From Aurantiacibacter sp. MUD11 (GTDB lineage: Bacteria; Pseudomonadota; Alphaproteobacteria; Sphingomonadales; Sphingomonadaceae): a stretch of 64,000 nucleotides of DNA. Position 1 is the stretch's first letter, and each line of letters starts with the position of its first letter. The translations under genes were made by a program, and so were the position numbers. Of the stretch, positions 31,913 through 43,231 are shown piece after piece. Below the pieces are notes generated by a model. That model made no database searches, was not told the origin of the DNA, and saw only the letters and a program-made list of their open reading frames with translations. Location: the NCBI RefSeq assembly GCF_026967575.1, contig NZ_CP114054.1:1488001-1552000 (forward strand). Reading direction: 5' to 3'.

Positions 31913-33433
31913 ATGTCCGACGAAGAGCTCCTGATCCTTGCCGACCGCAAGGCCGACAACGCCGAAGCGCAAGGCCGCAGCCTGCCCGCCAACCTCGAAG
32001 CCGAAGCCGCCTTCCTGGGCGCCGTGCTGATCGACAACCGCGTGCTGGAAGAGCTGCCGGTGGAACTGCGCGCGAATCACTTCTTCGCCCCCATCCACGC
32101 GCGAATCTACGACCGCGTCCTGACGCTGGTAGACCGGCAGATGGTGGTGACGCCGGTGACGCTGAAGCCCTATTTCGAAGGTGACGAGGCGCTGAGCGAA
32201 CTGGGCGGCACCGGCTATCTCGCGCAGCTGACGGCGGACGGCCAGGGCTTGCTCGCCCCGCGCGAACTGGCGCAGCAGATCTACGACCTCGCCTTGCTGC
32301 GCGAACTGGTCAGCGTGGGCCGCGAACTGGTGGAAGACGCGCTCGACACGTCAGAGGAAGTGGAGCCGCAACGCCAGATCGAGAACGCCGAGAAGCGCCT
32401 GATCGAAGTGGCCGACGGTGCCACCAGCGAAAAGGCGGGCGTCGCCTTCCGCAGCGCTTCGATGGAAGCAATCCGGATGGTCGAGGCGGCGATGAACTCG
32501 GGCGGCGGCCTGTCGGGCAAGACGACGGGCCTCGCCACGGTCGACAGCAAGACCGCGGGCCTGCACAATTCCGACCTCATCATCCTCGCCGGACGTCCCG
32601 GCATGGGCAAGACCTCGCTCGCTACCAATATCGCCTTCAACTGCGCGGAAGAGCACCTGAAGTACCTGCGTGACGGCGGCCCGCACAACTACGGCGCGCC
32701 GGTGGCCTTCTTCAGCCTGGAAATGAGCAGCGACCAGCTGGCCACGCGTATCCTGGCCGAGCAGGCGGAGATTTCCTCCGAAGCCCTACGCATGGGCAAG
32801 CTGAAGCGCGACGAGTTCCAGCAGCTGTCCTACGCGGCGCAGAAGCTGGCGGAGCTGCCGCTCTACATCGACGATACGCCCGCGCTCACCATTTCCGGCC
32901 TGCGCACCCGCGCCCGCCGGCTGAAGCGGCGGCACGACATCGGGCTGATCGTGGTCGACTACCTGCAGCTGCTGCAAGGTTCGGGCCGCGCCAACGACAA
33001 CCGCGTGAACGAGATTTCCGAGATCAGCCGCGGTCTGAAGACGCTGGCCAAGGAACTGCAGGTGCCGGTGATCGCGCTGTCGCAGCTCAGCCGTGCCGTG
33101 GAGCAGCGCGAGGACAAGCGCCCGATGCTGTCCGACCTGCGCGAATCCGGCTCGATCGAGCAGGACGCCGACATGGTCTGGTTCATCTATCGCGGCGACT
33201 ATTACCACGAGGCCACCCGCCCCGACATGCCGACCGAGACCTCGTCCGAAGCGGACAAGGAGAAGTACCGCGTCTGGGAAGACCGCTACCTGGAACTGCG
33301 CAACAAGGCGACGCTGATCGTCGCCAAGCAGCGCCACGGTTCCACCGGCAACGTGCCGCTGCTGTTCCAGGCCGAATTCACCAAGTTCAGTTCGCCCAAC
33401 ATGAAGGACTATTCGGACTACGGGTTCGAGTAG
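31913..33433 (+). CDS. dnaB: Replicative DNA helicase DnaB
   Basis: Hexameric helicase that unwinds DNA ahead of the fork. The start MSDEELLILADRK at 31913 (GGGCGG upstream) gives 506 residues, within the family range. The N-terminal helical domain (FLGAVLIDN) is followed by the RecA-like core: Walker A AGRPGMGKTSLA near residue 226, Walker B IVVDYLQLLQG, SQLSRAVEQRED and the DADMVWFIYR and AKQRHGSTG motifs. It is divergent from UPF0262. Confidence 0.96.
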   Translation: MSDEELLILADRKADNAEAQGRSLPANLEAEAAFLGAVLIDNRVLEELPVELRANHFFAPIHARIYDRVLTLVDRQMVVTPVTLKPYFEGDEALSELGGTGYLAQLTADGQGLLAPRELAQQIYDLALLRELVSVGRELVEDALDTSEEVEPQRQIENAEKRLIEVADGATSEKAGVAFRSASMEAIRMVEAAMNSGGGLSGKTTGLATVDSKTAGLHNSDLIILAGRPGMGKTSLATNIAFNCAEEHLKYLRDGGPHNYGAPVAFFSLEMSSDQLATRILAEQAEISSEALRMGKLKRDEFQQLSYAAQKLAELPLYIDDTPALTISGLRTRARRLKRRHDIGLIVVDYLQLLQGSGRANDNRVNEISEISRGLKTLAKELQVPVIALSQLSRAVEQREDKRPMLSDLRESGSIEQDADMVWFIYRGDYYHEATRPDMPTETSSEADKEKYRVWEDRYLELRNKATLIVAKQRHGSTGNVPLLFQAEFTKFSSPNMKDYSDYGFE

Positions 33434-33562
33434 AAGCGGCACCCGGCCTTCAACCGGAAGCCGGAGCGCATTGCCTGCCGATTGATGTCGATCATAGTCG
33501 GCGGGTTCCTCGGCCAACTAATGTCGGCCTGCCACCAGCCCAGGTTGGCAGCGGGAGAAGAG

Positions 33563-34711
33563 GTGAGCTGCAAGGCCAAAAATCCGCCAAGCTTGCAAGC
33601 CGGTCATTGCGCACTGGCCGCACGGCTGTTGCCGCTTCTCGGAGCAATCCTGCTCGGAAGCGGGACCGGCGCGCTCGCGCAGCCACAGGACATGCGTCGA
33701 GCAGAGTCCCCGACATCGCCCCAGCTCCCTTGTCAGACCGAACCGGGCGCTGCCCATTCGGTCGAACGGCAGCTGTGCCTGAGCGAACATATTCCCGGCT
33801 TCGGCGGCTACCATCATGAAGGCCCCTGCGAGGTTGCGGCCTACCTAGCCGATCCCGACGAGGCGAGCGCAGAGCGGGAGTTGTTGCGGCGATATGTCGA
33901 AGCGGCCTCTCCCGATTGCGGCGACGACCTGACGATAGAGTTCCGCCAGAGCCGATACGACCTGGTCGACCTGCACCGCTGGGGCGATCAGGCATCTGCC
34001 CTGCTCTTGTCCGGAGAAGAACAGGCCACGGGTATCGATGCATACGACGTGCTCGGGCCACTCGTGCTCGACAACCGGGTGAACTTCTTCTTCGATCCGG
34101 AAGCCCTTGCGGGAAGCGACGAGGCGATGGCCGAGGCGAGAGCGAACCTGAGCGACAATGGTTACGACCTCGACGCCTTTCACATCTCCAACGATCCATT
34201 TTCGACGAGAGCGCTCTCCTGGTACTTGCTTGGGGTCGCAGACCCCTGTCTTCCCGTGAATCCGCCGCTCGCAATCTGCATGAATGACCCGCAGGTGCAG
34301 GTGAGCCTTGTCGACGGCAGTCCAACCGGTGTGCTGGGCACAGCCACGCTGCGGTCGAGTCCGGACCTGAGCTACGTGTTCATCATCTCCTGGGAAGAGC
34401 AGGTCTCGCTGCGGGACTACGCGCGCCGGCAGGAAGAGGACATGGAGTACGTGCTGTCCAACTGCGCCCGGGTCGGTATCGGGCAATTTTCCGGATTGCG
34501 GTTCGATCTGGAGCCGGCCCCGGCAACCCAAGCGCCCGCCGCTCGAAGCTTCGAGAATCCCGCCCTCCAGTCCCCCAGGATGGTGCTCTTCGTGGATACC
34601 GGAGCGGGCATGGCAACCATTGTCGGCACCCCCCGGGCTTCGACGGTTTCGCAGGAGGATCTGTATCGGGGTGCCGAAAGCGTGGCCCGGATATTTCGTG
34701 TCCGGCAATGA
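33563..34711 (+). CDS. Exported protein of unknown function
   Basis: A GTG start at 33563 with GGGAG five bases upstream gives 382 residues with a signal peptide (ALAARLLPLLGAILLGSGTGALAQ). The frame continues upstream to 33482 with ATG at 33485, but that version buries the signal peptide. The mature protein has nine cysteines and long stretches of mixed composition (GYDLDAFHISNDPFSTRALSWYLLG, LSYVFIISWEEQVSLRDYARRQEED). No domain is recognised. Base composition is somewhat less GC-biased than the neighbours, so recent acquisition is possible but unproven. Confidence 0.6.
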   Translation: MSCKAKNPPSLQAGHCALAARLLPLLGAILLGSGTGALAQPQDMRRAESPTSPQLPCQTEPGAAHSVERQLCLSEHIPGFGGYHHEGPCEVAAYLADPDEASAERELLRRYVEAASPDCGDDLTIEFRQSRYDLVDLHRWGDQASALLLSGEEQATGIDAYDVLGPLVLDNRVNFFFDPEALAGSDEAMAEARANLSDNGYDLDAFHISNDPFSTRALSWYLLGVADPCLPVNPPLAICMNDPQVQVSLVDGSPTGVLGTATLRSSPDLSYVFIISWEEQVSLRDYARRQEEDMEYVLSNCARVGIGQFSGLRFDLEPAPATQAPAARSFENPALQSPRMVLFVDTGAGMATIVGTPRASTVSQEDLYRGAESVARIFRVRQ

Positions 34712-34720
34712 GCCTGGCGC

Positions 34721-35887
34721 TCACAGGCCGAGGTTGAGCTTCCGGCTGACGCTGTAATCCAGCACCGAGACGAGGAACCAGCTCGCCCACCATTTCGCGC
34801 GGGTCCAAAGAGTCGCGCGCTTGGCGTGGAGTTCGAGCGTGATCGGTTCGCAGGCGGGCAAGTGCTCGCGAATGAAGCTGCGCATCCGCTCGGCCAGCTC
34901 GGCATCCTCGATCCGGAGCACGATCTCGAGGTTGAGGTAGAGGCTGCGCATGTCGAAATTGGCACTGCCAAGATAGACCGTGTCGTCCAGCACGATCAGC
35001 TTGGTGTGCAGACGGCAGGGCTGGAATTCCCAGATCTTCGCACCGGCATCCAGCAGCGGCCCGTGCAGTGCGCGGTGCGCCCCCAGGGTCGCGCCATTGT
35101 CGGTTTTGGCCGCCAGCACGAAGTTCGCCTCCCCTTCCCGGGCGATGCGCCACAAGGCCTTTCGCAGCGGCTTGTTGGGCGAAAAATAGGCCATGATCAT
35201 GTCCAGCCGCTCGCCCCGCTGCAGATCGTCGCTGACGCGCGCGGCCCAGCTGGAGAGTTGGCGGGAAGGTCCGCCGATCAGCAATTGCACGGGGCCTTCG
35301 CCACCTTCCCAGCAACGCACGCGACGGCGGATGTCCCGGAACTGCGAGCGCTCGTCGCTGGCCCATTCGACCAGTTCGCCGAACCACTCCGAAACCCGAT
35401 CCACCACCGGACCCTCCACCCGGAAGCCGAGGTCGTTCCAGCCGTTTTCCTCCGGCGGGGCGAAATAGCCGTCGTCGATATTGAAGCCGCCCAGCATGGC
35501 CACCTTCTCGTCGGCCACGACGATCTTCTGATGGTTGCGGACCAATGCCCGGCGCGTCCACTTGGCGAGGAAGACGAGGAAGGTCCCACCCGCTTCGATA
35601 AATTCTTCGAAGAACTCCTCGTCCGCCTCCGAGCCGAAGCCGTCGACGATCACCGTTACCTCGACGCCGCGCCGCACCGCTGCGACCAGCGCGTCCCGCG
35701 TTGCGCGGGCCACTTCGTCTTGAGCGAAAATGTAGAAGGCCAGCTTCAGGCTTTGCCTTGCACCGTCGATGATCTCGAACAGCGCCGTCCTGCGGTCCTT
35801 GCCGGCGGGATAGAAGGTGAAGGACAGGCCATGGGCTTCGGCACCGAAGGGTTCGGGATCGCGATAGCTGGTGGCAGCGCTGTCCAT
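34721..35887 (-). CDS. Phospholipase D-like / cardiolipin-synthase-like protein
   Basis: Two HKD motifs mark the phospholipase D superfamily: HQKIVVADEKVAMLGGFN and HTKLIVLDDTVYLGSAN. The 388 residues from MDSAATSYRDPEPF include both half-domains. The absence of a hydrophobic N-terminal helix and the early catalytic domain argue for a cytoplasmic, membrane-surface form rather than a full cardiolipin synthase. Its substrate may be phosphatidylglycerol or another phosphodiester. The longer in-frame start at 35971 would overlap the rpoZ leader. It is convergent with the preceding exported protein (9 bp apart). Confidence 0.9.
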   Translation of the reverse strand: MDSAATSYRDPEPFGAEAHGLSFTFYPAGKDRRTALFEIIDGARQSLKLAFYIFAQDEVARATRDALVAAVRRGVEVTVIVDGFGSEADEEFFEEFIEAGGTFLVFLAKWTRRALVRNHQKIVVADEKVAMLGGFNIDDGYFAPPEENGWNDLGFRVEGPVVDRVSEWFGELVEWASDERSQFRDIRRRVRCWEGGEGPVQLLIGGPSRQLSSWAARVSDDLQRGERLDMIMAYFSPNKPLRKALWRIAREGEANFVLAAKTDNGATLGAHRALHGPLLDAGAKIWEFQPCRLHTKLIVLDDTVYLGSANFDMRSLYLNLEIVLRIEDAELAERMRSFIREHLPACEPITLELHAKRATLWTRAKWWASWFLVSVLDYSVSRKLNLGL

Positions 35888-35989
35888 GCCGCGTGGTAGC
35901 CCGCCTCCCTCCTCAGGAAAACCTTGACGGAAGCGGTGCCCCCGCCTATTTCGCGCCCTTTCCTGACACACCTATTTCTGGAGTGCCCC

Positions 35990-36334
35990 ATGGCGCGCGT
36001 TACCGTCGAAGATTGCGTCGACAAAGTCCCCAACCGTTTCGATCTCGTCCTGCTGGCTGCCCAGCGCGCCCGCGAGATTTCCGGCGGTGCGGAGCTGACC
36101 GTTGATCGCGATCGCGACAAGAACCCGGTCGTCGCCCTGCGCGAGATCGCCGAACAGACGATCAAGCCGAAGCAGCTGACCGAATCGCTCGTTCAGTCGC
36201 TGCAGACCATCCTGCCCGACGAGGAAGACGAGGCGGACGAGATCGGTTCGCTGAGCCAGTCGGCAGAGGCCATGCGCCTGTCGGCCGCCGCGCCGACCCG
36301 TTCGACTTCGATCGGTGCCGATTACGACGGCTGA
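35990..36334 (+). CDS. rpoZ: RNA polymerase omega subunit
   Basis: 114-residue omega subunit ([43 protein letters not shown]). It helps assemble RNA polymerase and binds ppGpp in proteobacteria. The start at 35990 follows GGAG. An acidic linker ([10 protein letters not shown]) and a serine/alanine-rich tail extend the core domain, as in other alphaproteobacteria. A terminator lies 22 bp after the stop. Confidence 0.96.
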   Translation: MARVTVEDCVDKVPNRFDLVLLAAQRAREISGGAELTVDRDRDKNPVVALREIAEQTIKPKQLTESLVQSLQTILPDEEDEADEIGSLSQSAEAMRLSAAAPTRSTSIGADYDG

Positions 36335-36355
36335 TCGCTGCAGCTTCGGCTAACC

Positions 36356-36388
36356 AAAGGGGCCGCTCCGCAAGGGGCGGCCCTTTTG
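36356..36388 (+). terminator. Rho-independent terminator after rpoZ
   Basis: A 14-bp stem with two G-T pairs (36356-36369 with 36374-36387) closes a GCAA loop, ending in a run of T. It follows the rpoZ stop by 22 bp. Confidence 0.9.
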
Positions 36389-36466
36389 TTTTGTGCGTCC
36401 TCCCGCCCGCGCGCTTGCATGGGCGTTGGTGGCGGGTAGGATGCCGTCGACTGACGGGGCGAGAAC

Positions 36467-37609
36467 ATGAGCGATCTGATCGAAGGGATGGGAACGGCCG
36501 CGGAGGGCGGACTGTTCTCGCGGGCACTGGAGCCCGAGTCCGGCGCCAGGAGGCCGCACCCGGACCAGCCCGAAAAATGCCTCAACTGCGGCACGCCGCT
36601 GACAGGCGCCTATTGCCACGCTTGCGGCCAGATGGGCCATGTCCACCGCACCATCGGCGCCTTCATGCACGACCTGCTGCATGGTGCGCTGCATTTCGAA
36701 GGCAAGCTGTGGCGGACGCTGCCCATGCTCACCTTCAAGCCCGGCAAGCTGACGCGCCGATATATCGAAGGCCAGCGCTCGCGCTTCGTCTCGCCCATGG
36801 CGCTGTTCCTGTTCACCGTGTTCCTGATGTTTGCCGTGTTTCAGATGGTCGGCTTCACTGCGCCCACCGACCTGTCGAGTACGGAGTTGCCGGAAAGCTC
36901 CCTCGATGGAGCGCGTACGACGGCCAGCGATGAACTCGCAAACCTGCGCCAGCAGCTCGAGGACGGGGATCTCTCCACGGCCGAGAGAAACGAAGTGATC
37001 GCGGAAATCCGTGTGCTGGAAACCTTCATCAACGGGGCCCCGAACGCGACTCCCAGCGAAGCGCCAACCGGGACGCCGGACAATGGCGACGAACAGCTTT
37101 CGGGCGAGGAACCGACCGACACCGTCGGTGCGCCAACGGTGCAGATGGGCCTCGACCAACTGGCGGACAACAGCACCGGTGTCGATTGGCTTGATACCGT
37201 GATTGGCAAGTGGCGCGAGAATCCCAGCCTCATGGTCTACAAGTTGCAGGCCAACGCCTATAAGTTCTCCTGGTTGCTGATCCCCATCTCGATCCCCTTC
37301 GTCTGGCTGCTGTTTTTCTGGAAGCGCCGGTTTCGGGGTTATGATCATGCGATTTTCGTCACCTACTCGCTCAGCTTCATGACGCTGCTTTTCATCGTCG
37401 CATCGATCCTGGGCAGGGTCGGCGTCTCCGGTGGGCTGGTAATAGCCGGCCTTCTGATCATCCCTCCGATCCACCTCTACAAACAGCTGCGCGGAGCCTA
37501 CGAGCTGAGCCGCTTTTCGGCCTTCTGGCGCCTGCTGGTCATGAGCGCCTTCATCTGGATCATCGTCGGCCTGTTCGTGCAGGTGCTACTCTGGCTCGGG
37601 ACTTTCTGA
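36467..37609 (+). CDS. DUF3667-domain membrane protein
   Basis: A 380-residue protein with an N-terminal zinc-ribbon-like module (CLNCGTPLTGAYCHACGQ). The DUF3667 pattern follows: FMHDLLHGALHFEGKLWRTLPML, PGKLTRRYIEGQRSRFVSPMALFLF. Four or more hydrophobic segments follow, separated by a long acidic, threonine-rich insertion (about 130-260) that is hydrophilic and likely disordered. The function of DUF3667 is unknown. It stands between rpoZ and convergent ftsH, flanked by terminators. Confidence 0.88.
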   Translation: MSDLIEGMGTAAEGGLFSRALEPESGARRPHPDQPEKCLNCGTPLTGAYCHACGQMGHVHRTIGAFMHDLLHGALHFEGKLWRTLPMLTFKPGKLTRRYIEGQRSRFVSPMALFLFTVFLMFAVFQMVGFTAPTDLSSTELPESSLDGARTTASDELANLRQQLEDGDLSTAERNEVIAEIRVLETFINGAPNATPSEAPTGTPDNGDEQLSGEEPTDTVGAPTVQMGLDQLADNSTGVDWLDTVIGKWRENPSLMVYKLQANAYKFSWLLIPISIPFVWLLFFWKRRFRGYDHAIFVTYSLSFMTLLFIVASILGRVGVSGGLVIAGLLIIPPIHLYKQLRGAYELSRFSAFWRLLVMSAFIWIIVGLFVQVLLWLGTF

Positions 37610-37616
37610 ACGAAGA

Positions 37617-37644
37617 AAGGGCGGCACATCGCTGCGCCGCCCTT
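37617..37644. terminator. Hairpin between convergent DUF3667 gene and ftsH
   Basis: A 9-bp perfect stem (37617-37625 with 37636-37644) closes a ten-base loop, followed by T-rich sequence on the plus strand and A-rich on the minus side. Position and symmetry suit bidirectional termination between the two convergent genes. Confidence 0.75.
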
Positions 37645-37674
37645 CAATTTCTTTCGGACCGGTAGGAAAGCTGC

Positions 37675-39621
<1,947 letters not shown>

Positions 39622-39729
39622 CGAACACGCATCCTTTCACAAGAGAGTATGTAGGAGCGGCAGGGTGAATGGCAAGATAACGAAGCCCACGGACTTTCGG
39701 GCAGGAATTTGCCGGTCGCCAACCCTTGG

Positions 39730-40905
39730 TCAGGGCCGCGGGCGGGCAAAGATGACGCGATCATCGAGATCTGCGCCTTGCTGGCCGGTAACCTGCACCA
39801 GCGCCTCGAACGCTCCGTCATCGGCCGCGTCCCCCATGCCCTCAGGCAGTTCGTCGGCCACGATGATCGGACTGATGCCGCGCAGGCCCGTCTCGCGCTC
39901 GCTGGCGATCACCAGCAGCTGCGCCCCGGTGCTGGCGGTAAAGCGTGTGACGAAGGCGTAGTCGCGGTAGAAGACCGGGGAAGCGAGGCGGCGCGCCTCG
40001 TCGCTGGTCCAACGCTGTCCGCTCTGCCGGTCGATCAGTTCGTCGTAGCTTTCGCCCACGCGCAGGCCGCTGCCGGCGAACACCTGTTCTTCCAGCAGGC
40101 CCATGCCGGATAGCAGGCCGACATAGATCAGGTCGAAGCGATTGAGCATGTCAGGCTCCAGCTCGCTGGCGGCAATGACGGTCACGTCCTTTTCCGCCCT
40201 CGCCAGCACCGGCATCACGGCTTGCAAGCCGTAGGCGGAGGCGACCGGCAGGTAGGTCAGGCCCACGTCCTCGGCGTAGTCGTAGCGTTCAGGTTCTGCC
40301 TCCTGCAGGGCGGCAAGGTCGGCAGCGGAATCGACGCGGAAATCGCGGATGAGGCGACTTTGTTCGGGTCGCACCGGGTCGATTTCGCCAAACAGATAGT
40401 AATCGCCCAACACCACCAGCACAGGTCGGTCGGAGTCTGCCAAGGGCTCCCAGATCGCGTTCGGGGCAGAGGTGCGGCCGATAATGGCGAGGATTGCGAC
40501 TATTGCCAGGACCGCGAGTGCCGCACCGGCATACAGCAGGGTGTGCGGGCGCCCCGGCAGGCCGATCGTATCGCGCTGCGGCTCCGCCACTCCGGCCAGC
40601 CGCAGCGCATAGGTGCCCGATGGCAGTTCGACGCAGGCGCCACCCTCGCCAGGACGATTGGCGGCGTAGTGATCCTCCAGTTTCTTGCGCAGGCGGTGAA
40701 CGTAGACGCGCACGGTGGCATCGTCTGCGTCGGCGCCGTCCTGACGGAAAACTTCACGGGCGATCTCGTCCTGCGTCGCGCTGTCGGCCTCGGGGCCTCG
40801 CTCGGCAAGCCAGTCGAACAGTTCGCGCAGGCGCCCGCTGGCGCCGGGCACATTGGCCGCGCGCAGGCGCTCTATTTCCGCCTGGAAGAGAGATGTAACG
40901 TCCAT
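39730..40905 (-). CDS. Membrane-bound winged-helix regulator with a periplasmic sensor
   Basis: A 391-residue protein. The N-terminal domain (about 1-100) is an OmpR/PhoB-like winged helix with ATVRVYVHRLRKKLEDHYA as recognition and wing region. A single hydrophobic helix (TLLYAGAALAVLAIVAILAII) near 125-145 leads to an external domain of about 240 residues. The layout is that of ToxR/CadC-type one-component membrane regulators, which bind DNA directly. It is divergent from the TonB receptor (64 bp between starts), so regulation of that receptor is a natural guess. Confidence 0.8.
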   Translation of the reverse strand: MDVTSLFQAEIERLRAANVPGASGRLRELFDWLAERGPEADSATQDEIAREVFRQDGADADDATVRVYVHRLRKKLEDHYAANRPGEGGACVELPSGTYALRLAGVAEPQRDTIGLPGRPHTLLYAGAALAVLAIVAILAIIGRTSAPNAIWEPLADSDRPVLVVLGDYYLFGEIDPVRPEQSRLIRDFRVDSAADLAALQEAEPERYDYAEDVGLTYLPVASAYGLQAVMPVLARAEKDVTVIAASELEPDMLNRFDLIYVGLLSGMGLLEEQVFAGSGLRVGESYDELIDRQSGQRWTSDEARRLASPVFYRDYAFVTRFTASTGAQLLVIASERETGLRGISPIIVADELPEGMGDAADDGAFEALVQVTGQQGADLDDRVIFARPRP

Positions 40906-40969
40906 GTAACGTGGCGATTACCGTAAATTACGGTGCGTGGCGAGAGCTGCCGGGCAAGACGCGTGATCG

Positions 40970-43021
40970 ATGACTTCCACGCTGCTGCGCCCTGCCCTGC
41001 TCGCCTCTGCCGCCGCCTTGTGCTGCGCCCTGCCCGCTCATGCGCAGGAGATTGACGAAGACACCTCCGCCACGGACGAGGAAACTCCAGTCATTTTCGT
41101 CTACGGGCGCGGTGAGGAGCGCATCGGCATGGCCGGCGCGGCCAGCGAGGGCGGTGTCGCCGGTGCCGATATCGAGATCCGACCGCTGCTGCGCCCCGGC
41201 GAATTGCTGGAGGCAACGCCCGGCCTGATCGCCACGCAGCATTCCGGCGGGGGCAAGGCCAACCAGTTCTTCCTGCGCGGCTTCAACCTCGACCATGGCA
41301 CCGACTACTCGCTCTATCTCGACGACGTGCCGATGAACTTCCGCACCCACGGCCATGGCCAGGGCTATCTCGACGTCAACGGGTTGATCCCGGAAACGGT
41401 GGCGCGGGTCGACTACCGCAAGGGCCCTTACCGCGCTGACGTGGGCGACTTCTCCTTCGTCGGCACCAGCCAGATCACCACCCACGATCGCTTGCAGCCC
41501 TTCGTCAGCGCCGAAGCAGGCAGCTTCGACTACTACCGCGTGGTTGGCGGTGGTTCGGTGAGCGTGGGCAGCGGCGACCTGCTGCTGGTGGGGCAAGCCA
41601 AGTTCAACAACGGCCCGTGGGACCTGCCGGAGGATTTCGACGGCTACTCGGCCTTCGTCAAATACACCCAGCCGCTGGGCATGGGCGACCTCTCGCTCAG
41701 CTACAACTACTTCAACGCCACCTGGGCGCCGACCGAACAGTTGCCCGAACGCGCCATCGGCACCTTCGTGGACGACCGTTTCGGCACGCTCGACGACACG
41801 CTGCGCGGCAGCACGGAACGCGGCATCTTTACCGCCAACTACCTCTCCGACAGCTGGCGCGTGACCGCCTATGCGCAGCACTACGACTGGAGCCTGCTGT
41901 CCAACTTCACCTACTTCCTCGAAGACCCGGTGAACGGCGACCAGCTGCGCCAGTACGACAAGTTGTGGACCTTCGGCGGCCGCATCGAACACACCGCGCG
42001 GCTCTCCGACCAGCTCTCGCTGCAAGTCGGCGCGGAGGCGCGCTACGACGATATCAGCCGCGTCGGGCTGGACGAGACGATTGCCGGCGTGAAGGAACTC
42101 ACCGTCGGTGCCTTCGCGGTCGATGAAGCCAGCATCGGCCTCTACGCCGAAGCCGTCTGGCGCCCGGTCGATCGGCTGATGGTGATCGCCGGGGTGCGCG
42201 GCGACTGGTACGAATTCGAGACCCGCGCGCTGGAGGGTGCCCTGTCATGGAGCGGCGAGGTATCGGACGACACCTTTGCCCCCAAGATCGGCGTGAACTA
42301 CGAAGTGCTCGACGGCCTCGCCTTCTACGCGAACTACGGCGAAGGCTTCCATTCCAACGATGCGCGCGGGGTGACCGCACCAACCGATCCCGCGCCCGGT
42401 CTTGTCGAGGGCGATTTCCAGGAAGTCGGCCTGCGGTTCGAGCATGACGGCCTGATCCTAACCGGCGTCTACTGGTGGAGCAGCATCGAGAGCGAGCTGA
42501 TCTACGTCGGCGATGCGGGCGCGGTGGAACCGTCCGATCCGGGCGAGCGGCACGGTTACGAGTTCACGGCCTTCTGGCACCCGAACGACTGGCTGGCGGT
42601 CGACGCAGTATGGACTGGCACCACCTCGCGTTTCGTCGGCCTGCCCGAAGGCGAGAACTTCGTGCCTGGCGCGCTGGAGAATTCCGGCGAACTGGGCGTC
42701 TCGGCTGCCTTCCGCAACTGGAACGCGGCGGCGCGTATCCGCTATCTCGGCCCGCACCCGCTGATCGAGGACAACTCCCAGCGCGGCGACGCCACCACGC
42801 TGGTCAACGCCCGCATTGCCTGGACCCCGCAGGACATCGAGATGCTGCGCGGCTGGGAATTCCACGCCGAACTGCTCAATGCGCTGGATTCCAAGGACGA
42901 CGACATCGACTATTTTTATGCGGTGCGTCTGCCGGGCGAACCGGCGGATGGCATCGAAGGCGTGAACAGCCGCATCGTCGAGCCGCGGCAATTGCGCGTG
43001 GGGGTAACCCGCCGCTTCTGA
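40970..43021 (+). CDS. TonB-dependent outer-membrane receptor
   Basis: A 683-residue TonB-dependent receptor. Signal peptide MTSTLLRPALLASAAALCCA is followed by a short TonB-box region (VIFVYGRG). The plug domain has GELLEATPGLIATQHSGGG and GHGQGYLDVNGLIPETVARV. The 22-strand barrel ends in VGVTRRF with C-terminal phenylalanine. Plug segments with RTHGHGQGYLD suggest a siderophore, cobalamin or plant-derived compound, but none can be named. It is divergent from the membrane-bound regulator at 39730 and followed by a strong terminator. Confidence 0.92.
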   Translation: MTSTLLRPALLASAAALCCALPAHAQEIDEDTSATDEETPVIFVYGRGEERIGMAGAASEGGVAGADIEIRPLLRPGELLEATPGLIATQHSGGGKANQFFLRGFNLDHGTDYSLYLDDVPMNFRTHGHGQGYLDVNGLIPETVARVDYRKGPYRADVGDFSFVGTSQITTHDRLQPFVSAEAGSFDYYRVVGGGSVSVGSGDLLLVGQAKFNNGPWDLPEDFDGYSAFVKYTQPLGMGDLSLSYNYFNATWAPTEQLPERAIGTFVDDRFGTLDDTLRGSTERGIFTANYLSDSWRVTAYAQHYDWSLLSNFTYFLEDPVNGDQLRQYDKLWTFGGRIEHTARLSDQLSLQVGAEARYDDISRVGLDETIAGVKELTVGAFAVDEASIGLYAEAVWRPVDRLMVIAGVRGDWYEFETRALEGALSWSGEVSDDTFAPKIGVNYEVLDGLAFYANYGEGFHSNDARGVTAPTDPAPGLVEGDFQEVGLRFEHDGLILTGVYWWSSIESELIYVGDAGAVEPSDPGERHGYEFTAFWHPNDWLAVDAVWTGTTSRFVGLPEGENFVPGALENSGELGVSAAFRNWNAAARIRYLGPHPLIEDNSQRGDATTLVNARIAWTPQDIEMLRGWEFHAELLNALDSKDDDIDYFYAVRLPGEPADGIEGVNSRIVEPRQLRVGVTRRF

Positions 43022-43073
43022 TTCGTCTCAAGCCCCGGTGAAGCGCATTGCGGGCGCTCCCGGAGGCTCCAGG

Positions 43074-43108
43074 GCCCCGCCTGCCAGCATGGTGCAGGCG
43101 GGGCTTTT
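43074..43108 (+). terminator. Strong rho-independent terminator after the TonB receptor
   Basis: A perfect 11-bp GC-rich stem (43074-43084 with 43094-43104) closes a nine-base loop and is followed by TTTTCTTTG. It lies 53 bp after the receptor stop codon. Confidence 0.9.
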
Positions 43109-43162
43109 CTTTGCGTTATTTCAGCATTTTGCGAGATTTTGCGTCAAGCACACCACTCACTT

Positions 43163-43203
43163 TGTCAATGTTGCTTGACATTCGATCAAGGTGTGTCTAG
43201 TTT
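43163..43203 (+). promoter_or_regulatory. Probable promoter and operator of the XRE cassette
   Basis: TTGACA (43175-43180), a 17-bp spacer and TAGTTT (43198-43203) form a plausible sigma-70 promoter about 30 bp before the first gene. TGTCAA at 43163-43168 and TTGACA form a perfect inverted repeat with a six-base centre. CTTGA and TCAAG form another across seven bases (43174-43190). The -35 element is therefore inside the dyads, as expected for repression by a small HTH protein. Pairing with the XRE protein is inference. Confidence 0.6.
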
Positions 43204-43231
43204 CCTTTACATTACTTCAAGGGAGGTTGAC

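Noticed and set aside
33482..33562. Upstream extension of the exported protein gene to the ATG at 33485
   Set aside because: It would place the signal peptide about 40 residues inside the protein, while GTG 33563 has a good Shine-Dalgarno and puts the signal peptide near the N-terminus.
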